Shown piece after piece: positions 7,174-15,595 of a stretch of DNA of 62,291 bases. Under the pieces are notes generated by a model. The model saw nothing but the letters and a program-made list of their open reading frames with translations. It did not search any database and had not been told where the DNA came from. Position 1 is the first letter of the stretch, and each line of letters begins with the position of its first letter. The translations under genes and the position numbers were made by a program. The DNA is from Tepidibacillus fermentans (GTDB taxonomy: Bacteria; Bacillota; Bacilli; Tepidibacillales; Tepidibacillaceae): positions 1 to 62,291 of the forward strand of contig NZ_SMAB01000013.1 of NCBI RefSeq assembly GCF_004342885.1, in the 5' to 3' direction.

Positions 7174-8496
7174 ATGTTTACATGGATTGTAACAATCATC
7201 GCAAAATACGGTTATCTTGTATTAATTTCATCACTTTTTTTAGAAATGATTGCTTTTCCCTTACCTGGGGAAGCTCTGATGAGTTACACTGGCTTTCTAG
7301 CATATCAGGGTCAATTTTCTTGGAGATTAAGCATTATTGCTGCAAGTTTAGGAGCTATTTTGGGGATGACTCTATCCTATTGGATTGGGTACAGATTAGG
7401 TAATCCCTTCTTTGAAAAATACGGGAAATATATCCATATGGGACCTGAACGTTTGCGAAAAACCTCCATATGGTTTAAGAAATATGGAAATAAGTTATTA
7501 ATCATCGCTTATTTTATTCCTGGGGTTCGCCATATTACAGGCTATTTCTCTGGAATTACACAGATTCCTTTTCGAACCTTTGCAACTTACGCATATACTG
7601 GTGCAATTATATGGGTAAGTACTTTTATTTCCTTAGGAAAAATATTAGGCCCTCAATGGGAACAATTTCACAATTCAATAAAAAGATACTTAATTATTGG
7701 TGGAATTACCTTGGCAATTGGTATTGCAATTATCTATATTTATCGCACCTACAAATTAAGATTAAAAGAACGCTTAGAATCAAAATTGCAAAAAGCAATT
7801 GCTACCTTCCATACTTTAGGACGTGTTAAGATCCTTATAACGATAGCAAGTATTGTTTTTCTTGGATTATTTATGCTTATGATTGGATTAATTCAAGACT
7901 TCATTAGTAATGAGTTTGTTCAATTTAATGAAATCACTATCTTATTAGTTAATCTAATATTTAAACCCAACTGGGATAATTGGATGAAAGGCTTTAGAGT
8001 TCTGGTTTTGTTTCCTATCCTCATTCCCTTAATTCTTATTACATGGTTATGGATAATGATAAAAAGCAACGACAGAAAACTGGAATCACTTTTTCTTGCA
8101 ATTGTCATTATCGGAGGCGAGATCTTAAATGAAAGTCTTCGTCTCATCTTTCATCGCCTTTCTCCTATTCCAATTGATAAGTCCATGAATACATTCCCTA
8201 GTGAACAATCCTTAATGGCCATTGTGATCTATGGATTTACCGTCTTCTTATTACTACGCCATACTAAAAATATATGGTTGCATAACATCTCTATCTTCAT
8301 TGTTTTTATCATCTTGATTTTGATTGGTATTAGTAGTATCTACTTCCGAATTGAAGCCCCGAGTGATGTTGTCGGTGGATATGTATTTGGTGGGGTATGG
8401 TTAAGTTTAAATGTGATTTTGCTTGAGGTTTATAGATTGTTAAGGAAAATGAGCAAAAAAAAATCAGTAGAAAATTATGATGGCTGCCCATTATAA
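7174..8496 (+). CDS. DedA (VTT) membrane protein fused to a degenerate PAP2-like domain
   Basis: The protein has 440 residues. Residues 1-190 are DedA/SNARE-associated: the segment EMIAFPLPGEALMSYTG and the loop FIPGVRHITGYFSG are characteristic. Residues about 210-430 resemble a PAP2 phosphatase, but the catalytic motifs are changed: FHRLSP for the R-P motif (about 320), FPSEQS where FPSGHS is expected (about 341), and APSDVVGGY where HYPSD is expected (about 394). Both catalytic His are therefore absent. DedA proteins help recycle lipid carriers such as undecaprenyl phosphate. The PAP2 half is likely inactive, perhaps lipid-binding. A PAP2 remnant and a glycolipid synthase follow. Confidence 0.85.
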   Translation: MFTWIVTIIAKYGYLVLISSLFLEMIAFPLPGEALMSYTGFLAYQGQFSWRLSIIAASLGAILGMTLSYWIGYRLGNPFFEKYGKYIHMGPERLRKTSIWFKKYGNKLLIIAYFIPGVRHITGYFSGITQIPFRTFATYAYTGAIIWVSTFISLGKILGPQWEQFHNSIKRYLIIGGITLAIGIAIIYIYRTYKLRLKERLESKLQKAIATFHTLGRVKILITIASIVFLGLFMLMIGLIQDFISNEFVQFNEITILLVNLIFKPNWDNWMKGFRVLVLFPILIPLILITWLWIMIKSNDRKLESLFLAIVIIGGEILNESLRLIFHRLSPIPIDKSMNTFPSEQSLMAIVIYGFTVFLLLRHTKNIWLHNISIFIVFIILILIGISSIYFRIEAPSDVVGGYVFGGVWLSLNVILLEVYRLLRKMSKKKSVENYDGCPL

Positions 8497-8517
8497 GAAA
8501 TATAGAGGTGAATACTA

Positions 8518-8799
8518 ATGTTTAAACAGATGTATCAAAAATTCTTCCATATCGTTCATACCTCCGTTTTAAGAATTGGGAAACAATTGGTTTTTGGGCT
8601 TGCCATTGGAATTTTGCTTCTGTTTGTATTTGCTAAACTTGTAGAAGACTTACTTTTTAATGAACTTGGTATATTTGATACCATTGTTACACAATACATT
8701 CAAAGTTTTACATCCCCTAATGTTACAAAAATGACGGTTTCTCCCCAGTGGTCATTCTATGGTTTCAACAACGTTTTATGGCATCCTAGCACATTTTGA
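8518..8799 (+). pseudogene. N-terminal remnant of a PAP2-family phosphatase
   Basis: A GAGGTG site precedes an ATG at 8518. About 72 residues look like the start of a membrane PAP2 phosphatase (a long hydrophobic helix LVFGLAIGILLLFVFAKL, then LGIFDTIVTQYIQSFTSPNVTKM). The similarity stops near 8733. The remaining residues to 8799 are antisense to the 3' end of the convergent glycosyltransferase gene and do not look like protein. None of the catalytic motifs are present. The simplest reading is a deletion that removed most of the gene. The intact PAP2 gene at 41061-41699 shows what is missing. Confidence 0.7.
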
Positions 8800-9883
8800 A
8801 TCATTTGCTCAACGGTCTTTTGCCCAAAATTAGAATCGGAGTGGATCCGGAAATAGGATAATAGATGAGAAGGGTTTTCTATATATTGTTCAAGTAAACT
8901 TTTTAATTCATGTACATCATGATAGCAATCCCAAGTTTCCTTTGTTGGATGAAATCTAAATTTTCCTGTTCATGACCTGGTATAGGATTGAATAAGATCA
9001 TAGGAATACTTTTAGCAATCGCTTCGGCTGTAGTCATACCACCTGGTTTCGTAACGATAAAATCAGAGGCATCCATTAATTCATCAACATTTTCTACAAA
9101 AGGATAAATACGAATGTTTGGGTGATGAGATAAAGGATGCAATTGGAGTTGATGGTATAATTTCGTATTTTTTCCCGTCACAATTAAAAATTGAAACTTA
9201 TCTCGATAATCAGAAAGGGTATCAAGGATTCCTCGATCCAAGCCAATTCCTAATCCTCCCCCCATAAACAAGATCGTCGGCTTATTTGCTAGTCCTAGTT
9301 TTTCTCGAATGAAACTTTGTTCCTCCCTTTTCCAAAACATTGGATGAGTAGGTAGCCCAGTTACAAAAATCCGTTCATTTGGAACTCCTAACCTTATAAA
9401 ATACTCTTTCATTTCAAAGCTGGATAAGTAATAGTAATCTACACCTTCATTAATCCATGTTCCATGTGCACCATAATCGGTAATAACGACATGTAACGGA
9501 ATCTTAATTCCCATCCGTTTTAATCGGGAAATCACCGCACTTGGGAAGGGATGAGTAGCTATGATTAAATCAGGCTGTTTCTCTCTAACTAATTGCATGA
9601 CCTTTGCATAGATGAAATGCAGTAAAAGCTCAAAGTGAGGTTTAACTGTGCGATTTTGAACTTTTTTATATAATACGCCCCAAAGTTTAGGTGAATATTT
9701 GATCGTTTTTAAATAAATTTCGCTGATCCAATGGCTTAAAGTTGGTCGTAACCATGTTCCTAACTCAATCATTTCTACTTGCCAAGTCGGTTGATAAATT
9801 CTTATCCCTTCTTTAATGGCTTCAGCTGCCTTCGTATGCCCTGCCCCAAAAGCCTCCGATAGAATTAGAATACGTTTGTTCAT
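8757..9883 (-). pseudogene. Frameshifted processive diacylglycerol glucosyltransferase-like gene (UgtP/MGDG synthase family)
   Basis: The frame from the ATG at 9883 (AAGGAG upstream) encodes a GT28-type glycosyltransferase. It shows LSEAFGAGHTKAAEAI at the N-terminus, the ITDYGAHGTWI segment and the donor-binding KPGGMTTAEAIA with PGHEQEN near the end. It stops at 8903 after about 326 residues. Another frame continues without a gap as HDVHELKSLLEQYIENPS and ends at 8757, which is what a normal C-terminus should look like. One base appears missing around 8905-8930. The family makes mono- or diglucosyl-diacylglycerol, anchors for lipoteichoic acid. It may be inactive, or the frameshift may be an assembly error; the truncated product retains most of the donor site. 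Confidence 0.75.
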
Positions 9884-9961
9884 TTTTAATTTCTCCTTTT
9901 TAATTGTCAATCATCTCAATATTCGTTCTCTATGCTACTATTAAAAAGGACGAATCCCTAA

Positions 9962-10007
9962 TTAAAAAAGTTCATTCATTTTTATTAACAATAGTGAACT
10001 TTTTTAA
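9962..10007. other. Strong hairpin between divergent genes
   Basis: A 13-bp perfect inverted repeat (9962-9974 with 9995-10007) is flanked by A and T runs and resembles a bidirectional terminator. It lies in the shared promoter region of the glycosyltransferase (-) and uppP (+), where a terminator is not expected. It may be a leftover of a lost gene or part of a leader. Confidence 0.6.
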
Positions 10008-10078
10008 AATAAGTTATGTCTTTTTGATTGTCATTTGAGATGCTGAAAAGCTAAGAAAAAATTTAGGAGGATTTATTT

Positions 10079-10897
10079 ATGCACAATTATTTGATTGCAG
10101 TCATTCAAGGAATTGTAGAAGGATTGACAGAATTTTTACCAATTTCCTCAACTGGACATTTAATTTTGTCTGGAGAACTCCTTCATTTTACGGGGGAAAA
10201 AGCAGAAACGTTTGAAATCGTCATTCAATTAGGGGCAATTCTAGCCGTAGCGTTCCTCTATTGGCAAAGGGTTCTTGGCTTACTAGGATGGAAGAAAGGA
10301 TTGGAGTCGGAGAATCATGAGGTTACAGCAAGTCGATTAAATTTGATCCATATCATTGTTGCCATCTTCCCAGCGATGCTGATGGGACTTCTTCTTCATA
10401 AAGTAATAAAGACTTATCTTTTCTCACCATATACCGTTTTAATTGGTTTAGTTATCGGTGGAATCTTTATGATTTACGCGGAAAAACGAAATAAAAGAGT
10501 TACTGCTGCCACTGTAGATGAAATTACTTATAAACAAGCCTTTTTGATTGGTCTTTCGCAAATTCTCGCGCTTTGGCCAGGTTTTTCTCGTTCAGGAGCT
10601 ACCATTGCAGGAGGATTGTTGGTTGGAACGAATCATAAAGCAGCTGCAGAATTCTCCTTTATCATTGCAATTCCTATGATGATTGCAGCTAGTGGTTATG
10701 ATTTATTAAAAAGTTATCAGTACCTATCAGTGAATGATATAGGCTTCTTTGCCGTGGGATTTATTGTTTCTTTTATCGTTGCTTGGTTAGCGGTTGTCTC
10801 TTTCCTTAAACTCTTACAAAAAGTCAAATTAACACCTTTTGCTTATTACCGCTTTATTTTAGCGGCCTTATTTTGGCTCTTTATATTAAGGGGTTAA
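10079..10897 (+). CDS. uppP: Undecaprenyl-diphosphate phosphatase UppP (BacA)
   Basis: The 272-residue integral membrane protein carries both UppP signatures: [20 protein letters not shown] near residue 11 and [14 protein letters not shown] near residue 165, with Glu and Arg/Ser residues of the active site intact. It dephosphorylates undecaprenyl diphosphate so that the lipid carrier can re-enter peptidoglycan and teichoic acid synthesis, and it gives intrinsic bacitracin tolerance. AGGAGG lies ahead of the ATG, and a terminator follows. Its neighbours (DedA-PAP2 fusion, PAP2 remnant, glycolipid synthase) also concern lipid carriers or glycolipids. Confidence 0.96.
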   Translation: MHNYLIAVIQGIVEGLTEFLPISSTGHLILSGELLHFTGEKAETFEIVIQLGAILAVAFLYWQRVLGLLGWKKGLESENHEVTASRLNLIHIIVAIFPAMLMGLLLHKVIKTYLFSPYTVLIGLVIGGIFMIYAEKRNKRVTAATVDEITYKQAFLIGLSQILALWPGFSRSGATIAGGLLVGTNHKAAAEFSFIIAIPMMIAASGYDLLKSYQYLSVNDIGFFAVGFIVSFIVAWLAVVSFLKLLQKVKLTPFAYYRFILAALFWLFILRG

Positions 10898-10943
10898 TAC
10901 TTGGATTTCTACATCATACCAACTGATATACCAGTGTGAAGTC

Positions 10944-10972
10944 GAAAAAAAGGGGCTACATCCCCTTTTTTC
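10944..10972. terminator. Terminator after uppP
   Basis: An A7-GGGG stem pairs with CCCC-T7 across a 6-nt loop (centre about 10958). The T run is on the plus strand, with a mirror-image A run for the other direction. The rest of the 264-base gap to the next gene is AT-rich with nothing else I can support. Confidence 0.88.
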
Positions 10973-11161
10973 TCTTATGGAAAAAGTAATCTACCTTTGT
11001 ACTAAAAACCGACATTTGAAAAACAAAAATATAATGAAAAATACCTTCACATTTGATAAGTTTAAATTAATGGAAATACCTCCTAAATAGTAGATGTTTC
11101 TACATATATTATGATTTGATTTAATTGATTTCATTTTCTATGAATGGTTGAGAGGAGGATT

Positions 11162-11944
11162 ATGATGAGAAATTATGCGATAATCATACCTGCCCTTAAT
11201 CCAACAAATAGTTTGCTAGATTATGTCAAAAGATTATTAGCAGAAGGTGCTGAACAGATTATTGTTGTAAATGATGGTAGTAAAGAAGAATTAACCTATA
11301 TCTTTACGGAATTAAATACAATTGAAGGTTGTACTGTTTTGACGCATGAAATAAATAAAGGTAAAGGTAGAGCGTTAAAAACTGCTTTTAAATATTTTCT
11401 AGAACACCATAAGGATTTAGAAGGTGTCATCACAGCTGACGCTGATGGACAGCATTCAGTAGAAGATGTTTGTAAAGTAGCAAAGGCATTAGAGAACAGT
11501 AACGGAGGAATCATTCTAGGGGTTAGAGATTTTAAACAATCCAACGTTCCACTTCGTAGTTATATAGGAAACAGAACAACAAGTCTTCTATTTCGACTTC
11601 TATTTGGCTATAAACTAGAAGATACGCAAACAGGGTTAAGAGGAATTCCTAAAAAAGAACTTCTACAGATTCTGGAACTTAAAGGAGAACGCTACGAATA
11701 TGAAATGAATATGTTGATTTATGCAAAAAAAATGAATATAAAGTTCAGTGAGATATCGATACAAACTTTATATTTTAATAACAATGCTACTTCTCATTAT
11801 AATTCTATACAAGATTCTATAAGGGTTCTAACTCAACTCATTTCTGGCTTCCTACATGATTCTTTTTCAACAATTACCTCTCGATTAATTGGTATTATCA
11901 GTTTTATTTTGTTGCTCATTTCACTAATGTATTTGTGGGTGTAA
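11162..11944 (+). CDS. Family 2 glycosyltransferase (DPM1/DPG synthase-like)
   Basis: The protein has about 260 residues. It has the GT-A fold of GT2: IIIPALNP at the N-terminus, VVNDGS, a GKGRALKTAF segment, the metal-binding TADADGQH near residue 95, and ETQTGLRG-like DTQTGLRGIPK near 160. A hydrophobic C-terminal helix suggests membrane association. Such enzymes often move a sugar from a nucleotide donor to polyprenyl phosphate or a lipid. AGGAGG precedes an ATG-ATG pair at 11162/11165. The next gene begins at or just after its end, so the two form an operon. Base composition is more AT-rich than that of the neighbours, which might suggest transfer. Confidence 0.85.
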   Translation: MMRNYAIIIPALNPTNSLLDYVKRLLAEGAEQIIVVNDGSKEELTYIFTELNTIEGCTVLTHEINKGKGRALKTAFKYFLEHHKDLEGVITADADGQHSVEDVCKVAKALENSNGGIILGVRDFKQSNVPLRSYIGNRTTSLLFRLLFGYKLEDTQTGLRGIPKKELLQILELKGERYEYEMNMLIYAKKMNIKFSEISIQTLYFNNNATSHYNSIQDSIRVLTQLISGFLHDSFSTITSRLIGIISFILLLISLMYLWV

Positions 11945-11967
11945 AAAATCGATTGTTGGTGAAAGTA

Positions 11968-12660
11968 ATGAAGAATAATTGTTATGGGATATTATTTAGA
12001 ATGATTCGTGCTATCATTAGAAAATTTTATCCTACATATTCTGTTCAGATTCCGAAAAATATAAATGGCCCAGTTGTGTATGTTTCTCACCATCAAAATC
12101 TTTTTGGTCCATTTGTAACGTTGCTTTGGTTTCCAAAATGTTTACATGCCTGGATTCTCAATGTTTTTCTTGATCAATCTTCCTGTTTTAAGCAATACGT
12201 TGATTATACTTTTACAAAAAGATATGGATTAAATAGGAATCTAGCAAAAATTTTTGCTTTACCGCTATCCTATTTTGTTTCAAAACTCTTAAATTCTGGA
12301 AAGGGCATTCCTGTTTACAGAGGTTCTAGAAAAATATTAACGACCTTTAATCTTAGCGTGGATGCATTAAGTAGAGGGGAAAGCATCGTGATTTTTCCAG
12401 ATATTGATTATCGTGATCATTCATCAAATATAAAAGAAATGTACGATGGTTTTCTATACTTAGAAAAATACTATTATAAAGCAACTGGAAAACATGTATG
12501 TTTTATCCCACTGTATGCCAGTAAGAAAAAGAAAATGTTAATCGCAGATAAACAAATCTATTTTCGAGATGAAGTAGATTTTAACGTAGAACGAAAAAAA
12601 GTAGTTCAGGAGATTCATGCCAATCTTAATCATTTAGCAAAAAAATCTGGAGATATCTGA
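11968..12660 (+). CDS. PlsC-like acyltransferase, atypical
   Basis: The protein has about 230 residues. The segments VYVSHHQNLFGPFVTLLWF, IPVYRGSRKI and ESIVIFPDIDYR occupy the places of motifs I, II and III of glycerolipid acyltransferases. The canonical motif I is NHxxxxD; here His is present but the Asp position seems to be Gly or Pro, so activity is uncertain. The start is ambiguous: a GTG at 11935 overlaps the preceding gene without a ribosome site, while an ATG at 11968 has GGTGA upstream and is preferred. It probably works with the preceding glycosyltransferase on a lipid. A terminator follows. Confidence 0.72.
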   Translation: MKNNCYGILFRMIRAIIRKFYPTYSVQIPKNINGPVVYVSHHQNLFGPFVTLLWFPKCLHAWILNVFLDQSSCFKQYVDYTFTKRYGLNRNLAKIFALPLSYFVSKLLNSGKGIPVYRGSRKILTTFNLSVDALSRGESIVIFPDIDYRDHSSNIKEMYDGFLYLEKYYYKATGKHVCFIPLYASKKKKMLIADKQIYFRDEVDFNVERKKVVQEIHANLNHLAKKSGDI

Positions 12661-12692
12661 TAATAATCGCTAAATGTATTTTCGATCAAATG

Positions 12693-12727
12693 AAAAGCCA
12701 CCTTATGATGATAAGGTAGCTTTTTTC
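12693..12727. terminator. Terminator after the glycosyltransferase/acyltransferase pair
   Basis: A stem of AAAAGC plus ACCTTAT (12693-12707) pairs with 12711-12725 around a short loop, with a T6 run on the right. It is suitable for the plus strand and probably also for the convergent ComK-like gene. Confidence 0.85.
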
Positions 12728-12738
12728 ATTTATTATAT

Positions 12739-13260
12739 TTACAAAAAATAAGAAAGACGTCCTTCTTTTAGTTGTAAATTTCCTTTTCCATGAAGTAACC
12801 GATAGCGATGCTGAACAAGAGCTACATGCCGAATCTGTTGATCACAAAAAGATAGACGATGACCACAATAGATCATATGATTCCCTTCTAAAAATAATTT
12901 CGTAATGGATTTATTTTCCTCTTCCATATGAACCATTGACTGAGCAACCACCCAGCCTGTAAAGAACTCCCCATTAGGCTGATTTGAAAGTTTTAACGGA
13001 ATCAAAATCCAATCCTCTAATAAAGGCAATGGAACCATTTGCTGTTTCCCAATGGCTTGTCCGTACTGTTTGCGTAATGGAACCAAGTCATAACCGAAAA
13101 AATGAATCATCTGATTTAGAAACGATTGCGCTGTTGTTGAAAATATTTCCTTGGTACCATCCTGATACAATACCTTAAGTAATAATCCCCGATCTTGAAT
13201 TGGTTCTGCAAAAAACGCACTTCCTTTTAACATAAAAGGATAAAATTGATTCTTCTTCAT
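12739..13260 (-). CDS. Divergent ComK-family (competence regulator) protein
   Basis: The protein has 173 residues. Compared by eye with B. subtilis ComK, the order of elements is the same: an FFG near residue 66 followed by an R-rich turn, a K.P-type segment, a hydrophobic ILIPLK strand, then FFTGWVV near the middle and a FLEGN-type turn. ComK is the DNA-binding master activator of natural transformation genes and drives its own transcription. Identity is low and the C-terminus differs, so this could be a ComK-related protein with another role. The ATG at 13260 follows GAGGGTGG; the frame extends to 13302 without a site. No com genes lie nearby. Confidence 0.55.
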   Translation of the reverse strand: MKKNQFYPFMLKGSAFFAEPIQDRGLLLKVLYQDGTKEIFSTTAQSFLNQMIHFFGYDLVPLRKQYGQAIGKQQMVPLPLLEDWILIPLKLSNQPNGEFFTGWVVAQSMVHMEEENKSITKLFLEGNHMIYCGHRLSFCDQQIRHVALVQHRYRLLHGKGNLQLKEGRLSYFL

Positions 13261-13354
13261 CCAAAACCACCCTCGCTCCGCATTTTTCTTTATTATATAC
13301 AAACATATGTTCTTATTTCAAGTTTTCGACAGAAACTTCTTCAATAGAAATATA

Positions 13355-13546
13355 GGCTTGTATGTTCTAACGCTACTCCTAACCTTACGGATTCCCTTGA
13401 ATAAAGGGTAGATGGGAAAGCTCGCTCGCTAAAGCACCCATAGGGCACTAGTTACGTTGTGCAACTAAAGTTGCAAGTCGTGCTATGTCGTAGCTTATAG
13501 AATCATATAAGCTAGTGATATAAAGTATGGGTTCGTATATTCCAAA
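13355..13546 (+). repeat. Dispersed intergenic repeat, copy 1 (longest)
   Basis: It begins with GGCTTGTATGTTCTAACG (13355-13372) and ends with a related GGTTCGTATATTCC unit (13530-13543). About 50 bases after its CTCGCTCGCTAAAG segment, including a GCAAC/GTTGC hairpin, are absent from copy 3. Copies lie at 41731, 58056-58190 (reverse) and 62121. There is no open frame. It accounts for most of the 340-base gap between the ComK-like and rhomboid genes. Confidence 0.75.
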
Positions 13547-13556
13547 AGTAGCGACA

Positions 13557-13586
13557 AATAAAAAACGAACAGCCACTCGCTATTCG
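13557..13586 (-). terminator. Terminator of the rhomboid gene
   Basis: On the minus strand an 8-bp stem (13586-13579 with 13573-13566) with a short loop is followed by TTTTTTATT. Confidence 0.85.
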
Positions 13587-13601
13587 CACATTAAAAATAC
13601 T

Positions 13602-14711
13602 TCATTGATTTGATTGAATATTTTGTAACAACTCTTTTGCTTCTTTAAACTGGGGGTTAATTTCTATAGCCTTTTTTAGATAAGGAATCGCTTCTCTTTC
13701 TTTATGTTGTAAGAGTAAAATTCGCGCAATATTAAAATGAGCTTGGTAGATGTTCGGATCAAATTGAATGGCCTTTTGATAATGTTCTTTTGCCGTATTT
13801 AAATTGCCCAATTGATCTAGAGTATATGCGTAATAAAAATGATAATTTGCATCTTTTGGTTCTACTTCCACCAAATGTTGAAAAATTTTCAAAGCCTTTT
13901 GATCGTCATCTTGTTTTAAGGCATCCTCTCCCACAATGACTAATGCTTGGCTCCCTTTCACTTCTCTGTTCTGAATTGCCCACCAAGTAGAGGAAAATAC
14001 TAAAACGAGAAACAATATCGCAATGACTGCCATTCCGTAGCGTTTTCTTTTTTGTTGTGGTAAACCAACAAATGCTGAGACAAAAAATCCACCAATAAGT
14101 CCTCCAATATGCGCATAGTTGTCAATATTCGCAACAGCTAAACCAAAAATGAGATTGATCGCAATAACGGCCAAGATATCCTTGCCCATTGTTCGAAAAA
14201 ACAAACTTGGATAAACATATCCAAAATAAAGTAAAGCCCCAAACAAACCAAATATAGCTCCTGATGCCCCTGCACCAATTGTATTTGGTGAAAAAAGAAA
14301 ACTTATTATATTACCAATGATTCCTGCCATTAGATAGATGATAAAAAATCGAAACGAACCATAAATTCTTTCTGTGATTTGTCCAAGATAATGAAGGGCA
14401 GTGCTATTTAAAGCAAAATGAATAAAACCTATATGAAGAAAGATGGGAGCAATCAATCGCCAATACTCCCCTTGGGTAATGAGATAGGATTCCTTCGCAC
14501 CAAACTGAAGTAAAATTCTTGGATCTGTACTCCCACCTTTTATTTCCATTAGTAAGTAGATAAGAGCATTGATCCCAATCAGAATATAGGTAAAATAAGG
14601 TTTTCCATGTTGAAAGATTCTTTGAATTTCTCGTCTTTTTCGATTTTCAATTTCCTCAATCTCTGTTACTAATTCAGTGTAATCCGAATGGTCCATATTA
14701 TCTTTTAGCAC
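13602..14711 (-). CDS. gluP: Rhomboid intramembrane serine protease with C-terminal TPRs (GluP/YqgP type)
   Basis: The protein has 369 residues. The rhomboid domain (about residues 38-220) has several membrane segments, the catalytic Ser in GAGASGAIFG (near 149) and the catalytic His in NYAHIGGLIGG (near 200). A further hydrophobic helix (about 225-245) leads to TPR-like repeats (KALKIFQHLVEVEPKDANYHF and following, 260-365). In B. subtilis YqgP/GluP this layout cleaves membrane proteins such as the magnesium transporter MgtE with FtsH. The start is a GTG with AAAGGGG upstream. It is transcribed alone and ends at its own terminator. Confidence 0.93.
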   Translation of the reverse strand: MLKDNMDHSDYTELVTEIEEIENRKRREIQRIFQHGKPYFTYILIGINALIYLLMEIKGGSTDPRILLQFGAKESYLITQGEYWRLIAPIFLHIGFIHFALNSTALHYLGQITERIYGSFRFFIIYLMAGIIGNIISFLFSPNTIGAGASGAIFGLFGALLYFGYVYPSLFFRTMGKDILAVIAINLIFGLAVANIDNYAHIGGLIGGFFVSAFVGLPQQKRKRYGMAVIAILFLVLVFSSTWWAIQNREVKGSQALVIVGEDALKQDDDQKALKIFQHLVEVEPKDANYHFYYAYTLDQLGNLNTAKEHYQKAIQFDPNIYQAHFNIARILLLQHKEREAIPYLKKAIEINPQFKEAKELLQNIQSNQ

Positions 14712-14800
14712 AAGATTAGCCCCTTTCTAAGCAAAATTTAATACAGAAAACCTTTTTAATTTGGAAATTGTAATCCGTTCATCCTTTTCGAATAATAATG

Positions 14801-14841
14801 AAGTCCTCTTTCACTCTAGAGAGTTTAAGAGGACTTTTTTC
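14801..14841. terminator. Terminator overlapping the stop of the TPM gene
   Basis: A 10-bp stem (14801-14810 with 14827-14836) with a second internal ACTCT/AGAGT stem. The T6 run is on the plus-strand side; toward the minus strand the tract is only ATTATTATT. It covers the TPM gene stop codon. Confidence 0.75.
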
Positions 14842-15481
14842 TTGTTTTCGCGATCAGCCATATCATAGCAGCAATCAATAATAAACCAATGGACCATAAG
14901 TATTTTGGGTACCATTCTTCCCCTTTCCCCTTGCTTCCCTGTACTTGTTGAGGTGGCATAGGGATTTTCGGGGAATCCTTTTCTTTTTTATCTTGTACTT
15001 TTATACCCGCAGCAATATCTTTGCTGATTCCTTTTGTTAATTGAATAAAAGCCTGATCCATTGCCCCTGTCTTTACACCCGGAACAAAATACTGTTCAAT
15101 TTCTTTTTGAAAAAAAGTATCATCTAAGCCTTTCTTTTGCAATGCTTCGCCTGTTATAATTTGAATTTTTCGCTGGTCAACGACTGCAAGGATCAAGATT
15201 GTATCTTCAGGTAATTGTTTTTCGGTGAATAATTCTTTTCCTTTAATATCGATTGCTGAATCAATTTTTGGAAGGAAAACGATACGAAATACCTCAGGTA
15301 AATGCTGCATTTCCTTTTCAATGGATTCCTTTTTTTCCTTTGATAAATAATTCGCATCATCTTCAATCATTGACTTTTGCAATTGTTCTTCTGCAAAAAC
15401 AGAATGACTTAAGAAAAATAAAGTCATCACAAATAAGATTATAAATTCAAGACGAATCAACATAACCTTCTTAAAAATCAA
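14825..15481 (-). CDS. TPM-domain membrane-anchored protein
   Basis: The 218-residue protein has a signal peptide or anchor (residues 1-30, ending SVFAEE), a TPM domain about 35-155 with the pattern IEDDANYLS...LILAVVDQRKIQIITGEAL, a Pro/Lys/Gly-rich linker, and a C-terminal membrane helix about 193-212 with a positive tail. TPM domains occur in proteins linked to photosystem repair in plants and of unknown role in most bacteria. The domain faces the outside. The start is a TTG with AAGGAAG about 8 nt ahead. A TATAAT-like -10 (15528-15523) is flanked by an inverted repeat. Confidence 0.85.
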   Translation of the reverse strand: MIFKKVMLIRLEFIILFVMTLFFLSHSVFAEEQLQKSMIEDDANYLSKEKKESIEKEMQHLPEVFRIVFLPKIDSAIDIKGKELFTEKQLPEDTILILAVVDQRKIQIITGEALQKKGLDDTFFQKEIEQYFVPGVKTGAMDQAFIQLTKGISKDIAAGIKVQDKKEKDSPKIPMPPQQVQGSKGKGEEWYPKYLWSIGLLLIAAMIWLIAKTRKKSS

Positions 15482-15493
15482 TGTTTTCTTCCT

Positions 15494-15545
15494 TTCAGCC
15501 TTTCTGAATTTAATCTATCTTGATTATAACATAGGAAAGGCTGAA
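15494..15545. promoter_or_regulatory. Inverted repeat flanking the TPM promoter -10
   Basis: Perfect 11-base arms (TTCAGCCTTTC at 15494-15504; GAAAGGCTGAA at 15535-15545), 30 bases apart, bracket a TATAAT (minus strand, 15528-15523). One arm falls in the promoter spacer and the other in the leader. This could be a repressor operator with looping or a leader stem. Confidence 0.5.
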
Positions 15546-15595
15546 TGAAAGGACTGAATCGATATGCCGACTTTCTTTATGAATGTGTTTTCTTT

